A DNA stretch of 64,000 bases from Hoylesella pleuritidis JCM 14110 (lineage in GTDB: Bacteria > Bacteroidota > Bacteroidia > Bacteroidales > Bacteroidaceae). The notes beneath the pieces were generated by a model. It saw only the letters and a list, made by a program, of their open reading frames with translations, made no database searches and was not told where the DNA came from. This document shows, piece by piece, positions 1 through 10,048 of the stretch. The stretch spans positions 19,873 to 83,872 of the forward strand of contig NZ_BAJN01000013.1 of NCBI RefSeq assembly GCF_000613725.1. Direction: 5' to 3'. How positions within the stretch are numbered: position 1 is the first letter of the stretch; each line of letters begins with the position of its first letter. The translations under genes were made by a program, and so were the position numbers.

Positions 1-3000
1 TCTGATTATCGGTGGTCAACGGCGAATCACGCAACACATAAGTCAAATCCGTGGCACCGAGTACATCCAACTTACCCCGCATTTTCAAGTTATCAATGGG
101 CCCGCCCATTCTTCCGAAAAAGTTAACAAAAGCTTTTCCATAAGCCTCTGACCTGTAATTCTCCTTGGCATCAATCAAAAGGAAGTTTTCCGTACGCATT
201 CTCACATCGAGAATCATATTGTCCAAGTCCGCGAAATCGAAATACCCCGACACTGTCAGAGGGCTGGAGTTATGGGCATACATTTCGAAATTCTCGAAGA
301 GCAGATGACTCCCCACGATCCGAACGGGGTCGTTATCGAAGCGCATTTCCACACCATAGGGTTCGCTCACAAGATAAGCAGAGTCTAAATAGACCTCACC
401 GTTCACCTGCGGTTTGCTCAGCGCACCTTTCACAGTAAGTTTTCCTTCACCTGCTCCTTTGAATCCGATGAGCTGACGGGGAATGAATCCGTTGATATAA
501 GAGAGCGGAAGACGATTGAGATGGAGGTCGGCATCGAGATAACCCTCGCCTTTCGACTGGTAGCTTCCTTCCAAAGTAGCCACCTTGTTGCCACTGCTCA
601 TTAGCGTTCCGTTGACATAGTGACTACCGTCAGACTTCGGCATATAAACGAATTCGGTGCTGATATCCCCCATTCGAGTACCTTCATAGACTAACTTTTC
701 AACCGAAATGTCTGACGAAACAGACAGTTTATCTTTCGTCTGAATGACGTGAAAGTCGCCGTCCATCGTCCCCGAGATGCTCGGTGTATAAGGAAGCACC
801 GACAGAACTTTATCCAACACGAACCTGTTTAGGCTGACAGTGACATCTTGTAAGGCTTCACGATTGCCGTCGTCCGTATAAACCTGAATACCCGTTCCAT
901 CTGAAGCAGAGAGCCGCAAGTTGGCAGACACACGCCTATCGTCGCCTAAAAATACATAATTACTATCGTTGACACTGAACCGTTTGTAGCCCAAAATCGG
1001 GTTATCACCCATCAGATGCAACGCGATTCCGTTCGATTCCATCGAGCCCGACACGCCGATGCTCAGCCCGAGTTTGTTTTTGGCATCGTAAATCTTCGTT
1101 GTCAACTTCGTGCCTCGTTCATAGATGCCACCCGCAATCAGCGCATTGAACGTGTAATGGGGATTATCAGCATTATTGCGCACCTGTGCCTGATAGGTCA
1201 TTGCATTGTCATTGGACAACAAACGGAGTCTGACCGTGTCCAATTGAATGCTGTCTACAATCATCGAATCGATTTCCATCCGCCCGTTTAAGCCTGCAAC
1301 GGGCGACGAATGCATATCCATCGAAATACTATTCAGTTCATAACCATACTTCTTCAGTACCCGACAGAAGAAATTACGCTTGCCGCTGGCCAGATAAATG
1401 CGGGCATTCGGCAGGCGCTCGCGCAGTCGCACCTGATCGATATATTTATCTTTCAACTGTCGTTGCAGTTCAGCCAGCAGTCTGTTTCCCTGTTTCATCA
1501 GCTGCTCATAACCGCCGCGTGCATCCATATTGAGGTGGAAATCACCGCAGTCTACAATGGCGTGGGTTGTATCGCGACGTGTAAAGACATCCATATCCAC
1601 GGCTTCAGGACGATAAATTCGGGTATTATCGTGAATCGTGATGTCGCTCACCGAGCCCTTAATCATATAATAATCGCGCCGATTTGTAGCCATATCCACG
1701 TGTCCGCACAAACCGACGGTCAGCGGTTGATGCAGAATGCGCAGACGATAGAGGTCAACCTTATCTATATCCATTCCCACCGTGGCTCGCAGACGCTTAC
1801 TGTCCGTAAGGGCATCGAGGCTGATGAGACCTTTCAGCAGTGTATTATCACTGTGAATATCAGCGTGAACGACACCATTTCTCATATTCGCACTACCCGT
1901 GATATGGTCTAAATCATAAGTTCCATAACGGAATTTCAACACACGGGCCTGCACTTGCAAGCGGGTATGATGTGAAAAGATATCGGTTCCCGAACCCGTT
2001 ACCGAGACATCGCCCGTAAACGGATGCAAGCCCATTCGGGGCAGAAAATGCTGCAAAGGCAAAGCATTGGCCGAGAGCTTGGCACGGTATGCCATCCGCC
2101 TTGTATCTATCTGAGCATCAGCCTTTAAGCTACCTCCTCCCTCAGATGCCGTTAATCGGGCTGCGATTAACTGTTGATCGACGTGCAATCTGCCGTTAAT
2201 CGCTATGCGATTAGGCACATTTAGCGATGCGTTTAACTGTTGATTGAAAAGGGCTGTAATAAAGCCGAGATTGAATGTATTGATTTTGAGGTCTGCATCG
2301 GCCTTCATCCGTTGCAGATTCAACGGATCAGCAACATAACCAGTAGCTTTCAGTCGGAAGGCTGTGGGTAAAACGACAGACAGACCGGTAAAATTCACAC
2401 GCCGCAGATTGCCTTTTACAACGCCATCGACGGCCAAAGGATAATTGGGCCACCACCGTCGAAACTGCAACGGCATATCGCCGAGAAAGCGCATTAAATC
2501 TTGTTTACCGAACGATCCGTGCAAAACAGCATTCATTTTACCCGGATTGCGGTCGGCAAAAGCATCGAGATCCATATCGAAAGCTGCCGTAAGACTCGAT
2601 TCGGGGGTACTGAATCGGATGTCGGGAAGGTACAGATGGCAGAATCCAAAGCGATCGGGCCCGTCAACCGACTCACTTCTATCCCGCTTTTTTCCCTGAA
2701 CGAGCAGGCGCGGAGACGCAAACTGAGCTGCGGTTTGCAATAATACAACGAGTCAGCACCCAATGTAACACCCGTGAGCGAGACGTGATTGAAGTCCAAC
2801 CCTTTGCTGCGGGACTTAAAATTATTATCATACCGCAGTCTACCTTCGGTCCAATCAAGATGCTGCACACGATAAATGCCCTTGTCAAGATCGAAGAATC
2901 CGCCGCCAGCAACCGTCTTTCCCAAATAGGCTTGCACTTGAAGCGTATCTCCCGGCAAGTGAACGGTAACATCGGTACGACTCACGGCAAGGTCGTCGAC

Positions 3001-3549
3001 ATAAATTTTCCAGTATATTCTACTTTCTGCGGTATCGGGTGGAACCGTATCGCTCAACTCCACATTCACTTTGGCACCAGCCAATTCGGCACTGTTCACC
3101 CGCAGAACCTCCTTTCCCAAGTCGATACCATGGCTCTTCACGCATAGCCGATTGACCGTTCCGCAGACGCGAACTTCGTGTATCAGATGGGCTGTATTGA
3201 GTTTCAGATGATGAAATTCGAGTGCATCTACCTCCACTTTTTTATGCAACAGCGGCCACAGCTGCACATTAACGACCAATCGGCCGATATCGGCCACAGT
3301 ATCTTTCACCTGCGGCAACGAGTCGTTGGGCTGTATAACGCGCAACCCTTCGATACCAAGATCGAGCGGAAAGACCAGTCTCACACGCTCGACAGCTATC
3401 TCAGAGCCTGTCTTTTCAGCCGCATAAGCCGCCACTTGGTTCACAGTCCAGCGCTGAAAAGGCGGGAAATAGAGTAGCAGTGCAAGTATAATAAAAAACA
3501 GAAGGGGGACAGCAATTGCTATTCCGACCCCTTTCAGGATTTTCCTCAT
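1..3549 (-). CDS. TamB/AsmA-like translocation and assembly module protein (partial, one frameshift)
   Basis: Large envelope protein of the TamB (DUF490)/AsmA type, which bridges inner and outer membrane for lipid or outer-membrane-protein delivery. The start is ATG at 3549 (MRKILKGVG), followed at once by one hydrophobic segment (about residues 9-30) as a signal anchor; the upstream in-frame Met at 3642 lies in the divergent promoter region. The rest is the long, beta-rich, repetitive sequence usual for the family. The frame from 3549 is good to about 2660. From about 2655 the protein continues in another frame that stays open to base 1 (checked at 1201-1260 and 1-60). The shift fits loss of one base. 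The C-terminal DUF490 region lies beyond the window. Family identity rests on architecture and N-terminal similarity. Confidence 0.8.
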
Positions 3550-3648
3550 TGATATATCATTCGTTGATATGCCGTGCAAAGTAAGCGATTTTTTACGAGA
3601 AAACGACACTTTCGGCCCGATTTTATCTATCATACCGCACATTTTTAT

Positions 3649-3656
3649 TACTTTTG
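3649..3656 (+). promoter_or_regulatory. Bacteroidota -7 box (TACTTTTG)
   Basis: TACTTTTG matches TAnnTTTG and ends 22 bp before the chosen ATG at 3679. No clear TTTG lies at the usual distance upstream, so only the -7 box is claimed. It falls in the divergent region shared with the tamB-like gene. Confidence 0.5.
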
Positions 3657-3678
3657 CAGGCAGTTATCAACACGCCGA

Positions 3679-6180
3679 ATGCTACGAACCGTTCTATTAT
3701 CGATTCTTTTGCTGACTGCCGTTGCAAGTCGTTCGCAAGGGCAAAAGGAGCTTCCTACATCATCGTTCCGCACGGATTCTACGGTGATGATCGGCGAAGT
3801 GGTCATCACAGCACGCCAACCTGACGTTTTGTTAAGAGGAGACACCACCGTCATCAACGCCCAGAACTTCAAGACACCACCAGGTTCTTACCTCGAAACA
3901 TTGATGAGTCGCATTCCTGGTCTCATCTATGACCGACAGAAAAAGACGCTCGTCTATCACGGAAAAAACATCGAGGGAGTATGTGTCAACGGTCAGACGT
4001 TTTTCAACAACGATATAGAGATTGCACTGAAAAACCTTTCCGTTGATCTGATCAGTAAAATCAAGATTTACGATAAACGCGACGAACGGGAGCGAATCAC
4101 CCGCGTTCGATCGGGCGGCAAACATTATGTGCTCGATATTCAGACCAAGAACGAGTTCGACGGAATGCTCTTTTCGTCGGCCAAAGTGGGTTGGGGTTCG
4201 GTCAACAAACAGCAACAGGCACTCACATCCAACTATTTTCGGCAGAACGGAGACAATATCTCGCTTTACGCCCAGCGCTCGAATGCCGAACAAACAGTAC
4301 GTTACAAAGGAAACATAGCAACATTTGCCGCTTTCAATTTCAATAAAAACATATCCCAAAAACTGTCTGTCAACGGAAGTATCAATTATAATGCGTCTCG
4401 CAATGGAAGGCTTTCATCGTCGTATAATGAACAATACCTCACAACAGGCAACCGATATCTGTCACAAACGGGAGAGCATTTCTCAACCTTGCGGATGTTT
4501 TCGGGCAATGGGGGTATGCGCTGGAATATCAGCGAGAAATCGTTGCTGGGACTGCAATTCTCACTCAGCCGCACCGTTTCCCACAATCATTCCACTAATG
4601 CCCGGGCCACTTTCGATGCCCGTCCGATGCTCGATGCGCGCCATCCTTTCACCGAATCGAAATCTTATGCACCTGAAAGCATTATCAATGAGGTGCACGG
4701 CAGTAGCAAGGGAGACGACAAATCGAATGATTACAACATTACAGCCAACTTTACACAGCGGCTCAACGAATCGGGTACCAGTCTATCCCTAAAAGGCGAA
4801 TACAGCCAGGCTACCGCCCGTTCAAATCATTTCGACCGCTCGACAACCACTTATCACCGGCTGCATTCAGTCTTAGGTGGCGACTCTCTGTACCTGCTCG
4901 ACCGCTATTCGCAGTCGCCCACTACCCGGAAACAAACCTATGGAGAGCTATCTTTCAGTCAACTGATCGGCGCTAATGTCTCCGTGCAGCTTGCTTACAA
5001 ATTTTCCGCAAGTCGTGAGAGCACTCATCATAACACATACGACCTTTCTCCGTTTGCCAACAGACATTCTCCCATCGGCACTTTGCCCCCACTCTACCGA
5101 CAAGGATTTGTAGACAGCCTCAGCAATCACAGCCGGAGTACAACGACAACAAATGAATTGCGATGCACATTCAATTACAATTGTGAGCCGTTCGAGATAG
5201 AAGCCGATCTCGTTTTGTCGCCGCAACACCGCAGCATCAGCCAAAACGAGGGTGCCGTCAAGATCGATACTACACTCCGAATGACCATATTCTCTCCCTC
5301 ATTCAACATAAGTTGGCAGCGAGAGCAAGTTACATTGGCTGCATCTTACAGCGGTTCGACCTCGCTTCCACCCCTGCGCAGCCTGCTGACACTTACGGAC
5401 GACCGCGACCCACTCAATAAAACGCAAGGCAATCCCAATCTGCGCAGCACCTATTCGCAAAACATCCGGTTTAACGCAGACCTCACACGATTAGGACTTT
5501 CGGCATCGGCCGAATGGCAAAACGAACTGAACAGCGTTACAGAAGACATCGTTTACAACGCACAAACGGGCTCGCGCACCACCCGACCGGTCAATATCAA
5601 CGGCAATTGGAGTGCCGGCGGAGAAGTCTATTATCGGCAATCTTTCGGGGCGTTCAATATCAATACAAATATCAGAGGCGATTATTCGCAAAACGTCGCA
5701 CTGATGAACGCCGAGCGAAGCTATACCCGCAGCAACTCGATGCAATGCGGTTTGCAGGCCAACTACGCGCCTAAATGGGGCAGAATAGCGCTGCGAACCT
5801 TATGGAACATCCATCGTTCGACTTACACGCAGAACCATTCGCACGATCTGTTGCGCCATTACAGCACCTCATTAGATGCCTATGCTACAATGTTCGACTG
5901 TCTTACGCTCAATACCACAGCAACTTACAGCCTGCGAAGCGGTACGAACGTGCAACGCAAAGACCGCTCGCAGATAGTTTGGAATACCTCTGCCGAATGG
6001 CGTTTCTTACATAAAAAGCAACTCACATTGGGCCTTTCGTGGAATGATATACTCAGTCAACGTCGCAGTTATCAAAGAGATGCCGACCTCACCGGCCTCA
6101 ATGAGACTTACACACCGCAGATAGGCAGCTATGCACTTGTCACCTTACGCTACGACTTTAACCTGGTTTTGAATAAATAG
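3679..6180 (+). CDS. TonB-dependent-receptor-like outer-membrane beta-barrel protein
   Basis: 833-residue outer-membrane protein. I chose the Met at 3679 (MLRTVLLSILLLTAVASRSQG) because it begins a standard signal peptide and lies just downstream of a -7 box; the 35 residues encoded before it look like untranslated leader. Residues about 40-165 form a plug-like domain (IGEVVITARQPDV, then PGLIYDR and VCVNGQTFF). The remainder is aromatic-rich beta strand ending in a short terminal strand (YALVTLRYDFNL). There is no CarboxypepD-like N-terminal domain and no SusD partner, so it resembles the stand-alone outer_membrane_beta-barrel receptors common in Bacteroidota rather than SusC. The substrate cannot be read from sequence. 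It is divergent from the tamB-like gene. Confidence 0.8.
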   Translation: MLRTVLLSILLLTAVASRSQGQKELPTSSFRTDSTVMIGEVVITARQPDVLLRGDTTVINAQNFKTPPGSYLETLMSRIPGLIYDRQKKTLVYHGKNIEGVCVNGQTFFNNDIEIALKNLSVDLISKIKIYDKRDERERITRVRSGGKHYVLDIQTKNEFDGMLFSSAKVGWGSVNKQQQALTSNYFRQNGDNISLYAQRSNAEQTVRYKGNIATFAAFNFNKNISQKLSVNGSINYNASRNGRLSSSYNEQYLTTGNRYLSQTGEHFSTLRMFSGNGGMRWNISEKSLLGLQFSLSRTVSHNHSTNARATFDARPMLDARHPFTESKSYAPESIINEVHGSSKGDDKSNDYNITANFTQRLNESGTSLSLKGEYSQATARSNHFDRSTTTYHRLHSVLGGDSLYLLDRYSQSPTTRKQTYGELSFSQLIGANVSVQLAYKFSASRESTHHNTYDLSPFANRHSPIGTLPPLYRQGFVDSLSNHSRSTTTTNELRCTFNYNCEPFEIEADLVLSPQHRSISQNEGAVKIDTTLRMTIFSPSFNISWQREQVTLAASYSGSTSLPPLRSLLTLTDDRDPLNKTQGNPNLRSTYSQNIRFNADLTRLGLSASAEWQNELNSVTEDIVYNAQTGSRTTRPVNINGNWSAGGEVYYRQSFGAFNINTNIRGDYSQNVALMNAERSYTRSNSMQCGLQANYAPKWGRIALRTLWNIHRSTYTQNHSHDLLRHYSTSLDAYATMFDCLTLNTTATYSLRSGTNVQRKDRSQIVWNTSAEWRFLHKKQLTLGLSWNDILSQRRSYQRDADLTGLNETYTPQIGSYALVTLRYDFNLVLNK

Positions 6181-6200
6181 AAATTGAAAATTGGAAATTA

Positions 6201-6245
6201 AGAATTGATAGTTCTATATAAAAGAATCCCTCAATTATCAATTCT
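6201..6245. repeat. Inverted repeat between convergent genes
   Basis: AGAATTGATA at 6201-6210 is mirrored by TATCAATTCT at 6236-6245, a 10-bp stem with a 25-nt AT-rich loop, between the receptor gene and the convergent pseudouridine synthase. It may serve as a two-way transcription end, but there is no long T tract. Confidence 0.4.
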
Positions 6246-6922
6246 CAATCACCAGGCAAACACAGCACTTGCCACAACTTATCGTCAGGCAAAGGCGCCG
6301 TAACAGAAACAGGAAGCTGAGATACGGGATGAATGAACTCTACTCGGCGCGACAAGAGACAGATACTTCCGTCGGGATTACTGCGTTTGGCTCCGTATTT
6401 CAAATCACCTTTGATGGGACACCCAATGTTAGCCAACTGACAACGAATCTGATGATGGCGACCCGTTAACAGCTGAATTTCCCATAAATAATAATTGTCG
6501 CTATGCCCAATGATGCGATATCGTAGCACAGCTCTTTTAGAATAAGGCACCTCGTGTTCGTAAGCATAGCTCTTGTTTTGCTTTTCATTGCGCACTAACC
6601 AGTTCGTCAGCTCGCCCTCTTGAGCTTGGGGCGCATTGCGTGTGATGGCCCAATAGGTCTTGTGTACATCTCCGTCGCGGAACATATTGTTGAGACGCGA
6701 CAAGGCCTTAGAGGTCTTTGCGAAGACGACCAATCCCCAAACGGGTCGGTCTAACCGATGAACAACTCCCAAGAAAACATTGCCAGGTTTGGCATAAGCC
6801 TCTTTCAGATAGACTTTCACAGTCTCTGCAAGCGGCGTATCGCCCGTTTTGTCTCCCTGCACAATCTCCCCACTGCGCTTGGAAACAATGATTATGTGAT
6901 TGTCTTCGTAGGCTATCAGCAT
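6245..6922 (-). CDS. RluA/RluD-family RNA pseudouridine synthase
   Basis: 225-residue cytoplasmic enzyme that isomerises uridine to pseudouridine in rRNA or tRNA. The catalytic loop HRLDRPVWG (residues 55-63) carries the nucleophilic Asp58. Further family blocks are KTYWAI (near 90) and LLTGRHHQIR (near 155). The length fits the short RluA-type proteins without an S4 domain. Position 62 is Trp where relatives usually have Ser (HRLDxxxSG); it arises from a TGG codon and may be a real variant or a base error. The start at 6922 gives the standard N-terminus. The RNA target is not predictable from sequence. Confidence 0.88.
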   Translation of the reverse strand: MLIAYEDNHIIIVSKRSGEIVQGDKTGDTPLAETVKVYLKEAYAKPGNVFLGVVHRLDRPVWGLVVFAKTSKALSRLNNMFRDGDVHKTYWAITRNAPQAQEGELTNWLVRNEKQNKSYAYEHEVPYSKRAVLRYRIIGHSDNYYLWEIQLLTGRHHQIRCQLANIGCPIKGDLKYGAKRSNPDGSICLLSRRVEFIHPVSQLPVSVTAPLPDDKLWQVLCLPGD

Positions 6923-6929
6923 CGGGATG

Positions 6930-7090
6930 AATGATTAATGATGAAAGATGAAGGAGTGATACCGGATGAAAGGTTATCAGATGAGGGATGAGAGATAAGG
7001 GATGAAAGATCATTCGTTGGAAAGTTAATCGTAGACTGACTCTTCCGGACAATGAATCTTTCATCTCTCATCTTTCATCCTTCATCCAAC
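6930..7090. repeat. Low-complexity intergenic repeat (GATGAAAGATGA-type)
   Basis: The gap between the pseudouridine synthase and fabG is filled with variants of GATGAAAGATGAAGG and GGGATGAGAGAT on one side (6935-7010) and their reverse complements, TCTCATCTTTCATCC, at 7060-7085. The two ends can pair into a long imperfect hairpin. Such ATGA-rich intergenic repeats are common in Bacteroidales; the function is unknown. Confidence 0.5.
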
Positions 7091-7094
7091 CAAA

Positions 7095-7841
7095 CTACAT
7101 ATTCATTCCGCCGTCTACCTGAATCACCTGTCCGCTGATGTAGCTCGACATATCCGAAGCCAAGAAAACGGCACAATTGGCAATGTCATCAACGGTTCCG
7201 CCGCGGCGAAGAGGAATCTTGCTCACCCACTCTTCACGCACTTTGTCAGACAACTGCTGGGTCATCGCCGTATCGATAAAGCCCGGGGCAATAGCGTTGG
7301 CACGTATCCCCTTGGGCCCCATTTCCTGACCTACACTCTTGGCAAGGGCAATCAGGCCGGCTTTCGAGGCCGCATAGTTGGCCTGACCGGCATTACCATG
7401 CACACCGACGACCGATGCCATATTGATAATTGAGCCTCCGCGCTGACGCATCATCACCGGAATGCAAGCGTGGATGAAATTAAACGCACTCTTCAAATTG
7501 ACTGCAATCACAGCATCCCACTGTGCTTCGCTCATCCGAAGCATCAATCCGTCTTTCGTAATGCCGGCATTATTGACAAGAATATCTACCGATCCAAATT
7601 CCTCTTTTACTAATTTCACGACGTCTTCTGTCTGTGCAAAGTCGGCCGCATTGCTGGCATAGCCTTTCGCTTTCACGCCGAGTGCTGTAATTTCAGCCTC
7701 TGTTGCCTTGCCGTTTTCATCGATAACGAGATCGGTAAACGCGATATTTGCACCCTCTGCGGCAAACTTCAAGGCAATGGCTTTGCCTATACCGCGTGCG
7801 GCACCCGTGATAAGCGCCGTCTTTCCAGCTAATAATTTCAT
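7095..7841 (-). CDS. fabG: 3-oxoacyl-[acyl-carrier-protein] reductase
   Basis: 248-residue NADPH-dependent reductase of type II fatty-acid synthesis (3-oxoacyl-ACP to 3-hydroxyacyl-ACP), cytosolic. It is a classical short-chain dehydrogenase: TGAARGIG cofactor loop (12-19), NNAG (90-93), Asn115, catalytic Ser143, Tyr156 and Lys160, and the C-terminal signature GQVIQVDGGMNM. Length and all motifs match FabG, and no residue is missing. It starts 39 bp after the TetR-type regulator stops, in the same direction, so the two are probably co-transcribed. That pairing suggests a lipid- or envelope-related role for the regulator. Confidence 0.93.
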   Translation of the reverse strand: MKLLAGKTALITGAARGIGKAIALKFAAEGANIAFTDLVIDENGKATEAEITALGVKAKGYASNAADFAQTEDVVKLVKEEFGSVDILVNNAGITKDGLMLRMSEAQWDAVIAVNLKSAFNFIHACIPVMMRQRGGSIINMASVVGVHGNAGQANYAASKAGLIALAKSVGQEMGPKGIRANAIAPGFIDTAMTQQLSDKVREEWVSKIPLRRGGTVDDIANCAVFLASDMSSYISGQVIQVDGGMNM

Positions 7842-7880
7842 TTCGTTCTTATGTTTAAAAGTTTATAATTAATGATCAAT

Positions 7881-8474
7881 TCATCTCATTCTCGTCTTTC
7901 CCAACGCACCGTATACCACCTTGGCCACGAGCGGCTTACTACTTTCCTCGGTGAGTCCGTGTCCCAATCGTCCATAGATGAACGGCACTTCTAATCCTTT
8001 GATGCAATAATGCGTGATATCGGCCACCAAATCTACGTTGTCGATATCAAACTCTCCACTGGCCTTTCCTTCTGCATAAACCTTGCGAAAAAGCTCAATC
8101 TCGTCTTCATCAAAATTCTTTCGCACCTTCTCCACCATCCAAATATTGCGGAAAAACTCTGCACGCAGATTGCCATTGCGCACCACCGTCTCTTTGATCA
8201 TACTGAGATGGGTATAGATCAGTTCAATGATCTTGTCTTGCGGAGCGATTTTTTTGGCTGCCACTTCATCGAGTTTGTCGCTGAGTCGCTCCAATTCAGA
8301 CTCGATGACGGCATAATACACATCTTCCTTCCTGTTGAAGTAGGTGTAAAGCGTGCGTCGTCCCTTGCCCGAAGCTATGGCAATGTCATTCATCGTGGTA
8401 TTGGCAACCCCGTTTTTTGCAAATAACAATCTTGCAACATCTACTAATTTTTGCCTTGTTTTGGATATGGACAT
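7881..8474 (-). CDS. TetR/AcrR-family transcriptional regulator
   Basis: 197-residue repressor-type protein. The N-terminal helix-turn-helix (about residues 5-50) contains LFAKNGVANTTMNDIAIASG and the TetR signature LYTYFNRKEDVYYAV; the remainder is the helical ligand-binding and dimerisation domain. I start at ATG 8474 (MSISKTRQK); the longer reading would need a TTG codon at 8480. The gene is followed by fabG. Its promoter (TTTG, 20 bp, TACTTTTG) holds an inverted repeat between the -7 box and the ATG, which fits autoregulation. The ligand is unknown. Confidence 0.88.
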   Translation of the reverse strand: MSISKTRQKLVDVARLLFAKNGVANTTMNDIAIASGKGRRTLYTYFNRKEDVYYAVIESELERLSDKLDEVAAKKIAPQDKIIELIYTHLSMIKETVVRNGNLRAEFFRNIWMVEKVRKNFDEDEIELFRKVYAEGKASGEFDIDNVDLVADITHYCIKGLEVPFIYGRLGHGLTEESSKPLVAKVVYGALGKTRMR

Positions 8475-8503
8475 ACACAAATCCTCCGTCTATTGATTAA
8501 AGT

Positions 8504-8556
8504 GCACAGAATTATAGTTGTGTGCAAAAGTATCGAATTTATTTCGTTCGTGCAAA
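8504..8556 (-). promoter_or_regulatory. Promoter of tetR-fabG with candidate operator
   Basis: Reading on the minus strand: TTTG (8556-8553), a 20-bp spacer, then TACTTTTG (8532-8525), a very good Bacteroidota promoter. Directly after the -7 box is the inverted repeat GCACA-N12-TGTGC (8504-8525), a plausible TetR-type operator over the transcription start. Confidence 0.6.
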
Positions 8557-9094
8557 TTCTGAGAGCTATTTTACACGAATTAAGACCTAAAAAATTGATT
8601 TATGGGAAAAAGAATTTCACTTACTTAATGAAACAATAAATTATATAAACATATACAATTCATTTTATATGAGTATGCAGGGGAGAATGAAAAGTAGTTC
8701 TAAAGTTTGTTGTTTAAGATAAGGAATTAAAACTGAAAGCCGTTAGGCTAATACAGAATAGAGATAAGTAAGACAGACAGAACTCTGTGACGACTTTTGA
8801 CACCATACTACTCTAATGACATTATTAGGCACTAAGTTGAATCAAATTATTGGAGCAAAAGTGATAAAAGATATGAAACTAAAAGGATGAATCAAGCCAC
8901 ATTACCCCTCAATGCAGAAGAGTGATATGGCTTTTATCAGGTACTTGGAAAGGTGAGGGACTTAGCTCACGAGCGTGAGTTATAAGCAAGGCTTAACACG
9001 AACTGATACGAGAACATTGCGGTAGGACAAATGTTTCAGAAGATATCTCCAAAGCTGACTAAGAAAAGTATAAAAACCATAGTCAGCAAGTGCT
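8557..9094. other. Gene-free stretch with possible decayed coding remnant
   Basis: No intact gene. On the + strand about 8840-9090 one frame reads as plausible protein broken by several stops (for example YGFYQVLGKVRDLAHEREL), which I could not assign to a family. At 9056-9095 there is a degenerate 58-bp-offset copy of the 3' end of the adjacent barrel gene (TAGTCAGCAA at 9080 and 9138); the minus-strand translation LADYGFYTF mirrors FADYGLDTF. A small tandem duplication or a relic paralogue would explain this. Confidence 0.4.
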
Positions 9095-10039
9095 TCAGAA
9101 AGTGTACCCTAAACCAATCAAGAAAGTGTCAAGACCGTAGTCAGCAAATGTGCGGTTGTAGGCGACATTGAGTTTGAGGCCTGCAAATTCGCCTCCTGCA
9201 CCGAAAGTAATGGCATTTGCTGCCTTGTCAGAAAACTGGTAGCCCATTCTAAGGGAGACCATCTTGTTGTAGGTATACTCTAAGCCTGTACCTACGAGTG
9301 TTTCGTGGGCAGCCTTTGGTGTAAAGTGGCGACACGACAGCGCATAGGTCAGCGCGTGTTGCCGGGCTATGTTCACATTCCAATCGCCGCCTACAGCGAC
9401 CGATGTCGGCAAACTATAAGGCAACCCCGTATCGTTGAACTTCACCGGTTTGCCGAGGTCGAGCAGTCGGGCACCTATCGTGAGGTGTGTCGGTAGGGTT
9501 GCTGATAGACGAAAGGCTTTCTGGTAAGCTGCGCCCACCGAGAAAGCGTATGCGTTGGTAGAAGTCGCGGCGCGACTCTTGGCGTAAGTGGCCGTAGCAT
9601 AAACGGCCAACTCGGGCACAACAGCGAACGAATAGCCTAGGTCGATGGTTAAATCGTAGGGCGAGATCGTGTTGCGCTGGTTTGTTTGCCCATTGCCTTG
9701 TACGGTTAATCCGCCTTGGTAGCGAACGCCTGCGAGCAAAGCCGATCTGTTGGCAAACTTGTATCCTGCCGAGGCTACGTATTGCATCAGTCGGCCGTCT
9801 TCCGATTTGGGATAGGCTATTGTACTCGCGTCTATCGATAGCCGGCGCGGGCCGAAAGTAAGCGCAGCGGGATTGCTGTAGATATACATTTGATTAGTGC
9901 TGCCGAGCATCGTGTTACCCATGGCCGCGGTACGGATGTCGGGGTTTGCTTCGAGAATGGGCAATATGCGGCTCTGCGCCGATGCACCTAAGACGATGCT
10001 CGAGGTCAGGATAAAGATTGCTAATATTTTTCTGTTCAT
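9095..10039 (-). CDS. PorV/PorQ-like outer-membrane barrel protein
   Basis: 314-residue predicted outer-membrane protein. The signal peptide runs to ASA|QSRIL (about residue 22). The mature start LEANPDIRTAAMGNTMLG...YSNPAAL follows the pattern of PorV/PorQ-family (FadL-related) barrels, which begin with a conserved 'AxxMGxA...NPA' block. The rest alternates aromatic beta strands and ends with ...LIGLGYTF, a typical terminal strand. It lies 9 bp downstream of the S8 peptidase that carries a type IX C-terminal domain. Type IX systems use a PorV shuttle for cargo with such a domain, so a dedicated partner role is an attractive inference, not shown. Confidence 0.65.
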   Translation of the reverse strand: MNRKILAIFILTSSIVLGASAQSRILPILEANPDIRTAAMGNTMLGSTNQMYIYSNPAALTFGPRRLSIDASTIAYPKSEDGRLMQYVASAGYKFANRSALLAGVRYQGGLTVQGNGQTNQRNTISPYDLTIDLGYSFAVVPELAVYATATYAKSRAATSTNAYAFSVGAAYQKAFRLSATLPTHLTIGARLLDLGKPVKFNDTGLPYSLPTSVAVGGDWNVNIARQHALTYALSCRHFTPKAAHETLVGTGLEYTYNKMVSLRMGYQFSDKAANAITFGAGGEFAGLKLNVAYNRTFADYGLDTFLIGLGYTF

Positions 10040-10048
10040 AGTGTTGTT

